Assembly: GCA_945787305.1 (NCBI GenBank)
Contig: CALZIH010000172.1
Coordinates: 1 to 6,389 of the forward strand
DNA length: 6,389 bases
Direction of reading: 5' to 3'
Origin: an uncultured Desulfobulbaceae bacterium
Lineage (GTDB): Bacteria > Desulfobacterota > Desulfobulbia > Desulfobulbales > Desulfobulbaceae
Shown here: positions 5,530-6,389 of the stretch, piece after piece
Numbering within the stretch: the stretch's first letter is position 1
How the letters are laid out: every line of letters begins with the position of its first letter
The notes under the pieces: model-generated
Told to the model about the DNA's origin: nothing
The model's input: the letters and a program-made list of their open reading frames with translations, nothing else
The model's database searches: none
Translations under genes and position numbers: made by a program

Positions 5530-6389
5530 ATGCCCGGTTTTGAAGTCTTTGGCGAAGAGGAAAAAAAGCAGGTTCTAGAGGTTTTTGATACAGGTGTCTT
5601 GTTTCGCTATGAGTTTGACCAGCAGCGCCAGGGCGTCTATAAGGTTCGAGAGTTTGAGCAGGCCTTTGCCGACTATACAGGTGCTCGTTGTGCCCAGGCC
5701 GTCACCTCCGGTACTGCTGCCCTGAAGGTGGCGCTGGCAGCCCTTGGCGTCGGAGCCGGTGACGAGGTCATAACCCAAGGCTTTACCTTTGTTGCTACTT
5801 GGGAGGCGATTCTTGATGTCGGCGCCCTGCCGGTGTTCACTGAGATTGATGCAACGCTTAATATGGATCCTGTTGATCTGGAGAAAAAGATCACCGACAA
5901 AACAAAGGCCATTATTCCTGTCCATATGCTTGGCGCACAGGCCCGTATGGATGAGATTATGGCCATCGCCAACCGTCACTCCATCCCGGTCCTTGAGGAT
6001 ACCGCCCAGGCAGCCGGGGGACGAATCAATGGCAAACACCTTGGCACGTTCGGTTCTGTAGGCACCTTCTCCTTTGACTCGGTAAAGACCATGACCACGG
6101 GAGAGGGGGGCATGTGCATTACCAGTAATGAAGAACTCTGGCGTAGTATGTCCGAATACCATGATCATGGCCATGATCATGTCGTCAACCCCGGCGGTCG
6201 TGGTGGCGAAGGACGAAGGTTTATCGGCTTTAATTACCGGATGATGGAGCTGCAGGGCGCCATCGGCCTTGCCCAGCTGGCAAAACTTGACCAGATGATT
6301 GTAGACCAGAAGAAAACAAAAAATCTGCTCAAGGAAGCGATCGGTAGGATTGCCGGGGTTGAGTTTCGCGACCTGGTCGATGAGGATGG
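5530..6389 (+). CDS. kdnA: DegT/DnrJ/EryC1-type sugar aminotransferase, KdnA-like (Kdo8N synthesis); 3' end outside window
   Basis: An open frame of 286 codons runs from ATG 5530 off the right edge. It is a PLP-dependent sugar aminotransferase: TSGTAALKVAL (59-69) binds phosphate, EDTAQ (156-160) holds the ring-binding Asp157, and FSFDSVKTMTTGEGGM (180-195) carries the Schiff-base Lys186. Most relatives have an 'SFH..K' form; here it is SFDSVKT. That form, the opening MPGFEVFG, the FRYEFD (25-30) and the DHGHDH (212-217) match what I remember of Shewanella KdnA, 8-amino-3,8-dideoxy-manno-octulosonate transaminase. KdnA aminates the 8-oxo sugar made by KdnB, using glutamate, to give Kdo8N, which replaces KDO in LPS. 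Family membership is very secure; the KdnA subtype is strong but from memory. The full protein should be near 390 aa, so about a quarter is missing. Just downstream one would expect kdnB or KDO/LPS genes. Confidence 0.85.
   Translation, partial: MPGFEVFGEEEKKQVLEVFDTGVLFRYEFDQQRQGVYKVREFEQAFADYTGARCAQAVTSGTAALKVALAALGVGAGDEVITQGFTFVATWEAILDVGALPVFTEIDATLNMDPVDLEKKITDKTKAIIPVHMLGAQARMDEIMAIANRHSIPVLEDTAQAAGGRINGKHLGTFGSVGTFSFDSVKTMTTGEGGMCITSNEELWRSMSEYHDHGHDHVVNPGGRGGEGRRFIGFNYRMMELQGAIGLAQLAKLDQMIVDQKKTKNLLKEAIGRIAGVEFRDLVDED

Noticed and set aside
5361..5543. 60-codon GTG-started frame between panD and the aminotransferase
   Set aside because: It overlaps the start of the well-supported aminotransferase in another frame, its GAGG is too close to the GTG, and the peptide has no recognisable features.
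5575..6180. 201-codon open frame on the minus strand
   Set aside because: It is antisense to the aminotransferase, whose plus-strand frame has clear PLP-enzyme motifs throughout. The minus frame has no recognisable domain and arises from codon bias.
1..6389. CRISPR array, tRNA, rRNA, insertion sequence or phage elements
   Set aside because: No regularly spaced repeats, cloverleaf arms, transposase motifs or terminal repeats with target duplications were seen on either strand.

Overview
The window reads as ordinary chromosomal DNA from a Gram-negative bacterium of middling GC content. A lipopolysaccharide-sugar aminotransferase, an exported protein with a Sec signal peptide and an N-terminally anchored TPR protein all point to a two-membrane cell. 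The gene content and protein style fit an anaerobic deltaproteobacterium-like lineage (Desulfobacterota, perhaps Desulfobulbales). That placement is inferred from memory of these families and no marker gene here proves it.

Layout. Bases 1-1106 are the end of a cobalamin-synthesis block: the last codons of an upstream gene (probably cobyric acid synthase), then cbiB/cobD. Next comes a separately promoted small gene for an unrecognised exported protein (1220-1666). It ends in a strong intrinsic terminator whose 3' arm lies inside the 3' end of the convergent xseA gene (1702-3063, minus strand; exonuclease VII large subunit). A 199-bp divergent intergenic region with several short inverted repeats separates xseA from a membrane-anchored TPR protein (3263-3961). 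After a leader with two hairpins come panC and panD (4078-5349), which give pantoate-beta-alanine ligase and aspartate 1-decarboxylase. After a 180-bp gap holding a hairpin and a strong ribosome binding site, an aminotransferase gene starts at 5530 and runs off the right edge. Its sequence closely resembles KdnA, the enzyme that makes 8-amino-3,8-dideoxy-KDO (Kdo8N) for LPS.

How the genes work together. PanD makes beta-alanine and PanC joins it to pantoate, so these two adjacent genes supply the last steps to pantothenate and CoA. cbiB and the gene before it act in sequence late in B12 synthesis (amidation, then attachment of the aminopropanol arm). xseA, the TPR protein and the exported protein are not functionally tied to these blocks by anything seen here. 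The aminotransferase probably opens an LPS inner-core sugar locus beyond the window. No tRNA, rRNA, CRISPR array, insertion sequence or phage feature was seen, and no intergenic stretch exceeds 300 bases. I found no convincing new system. The points most worth a second look are the KdnA-like gene, the unknown exported protein, and the non-coding structures.
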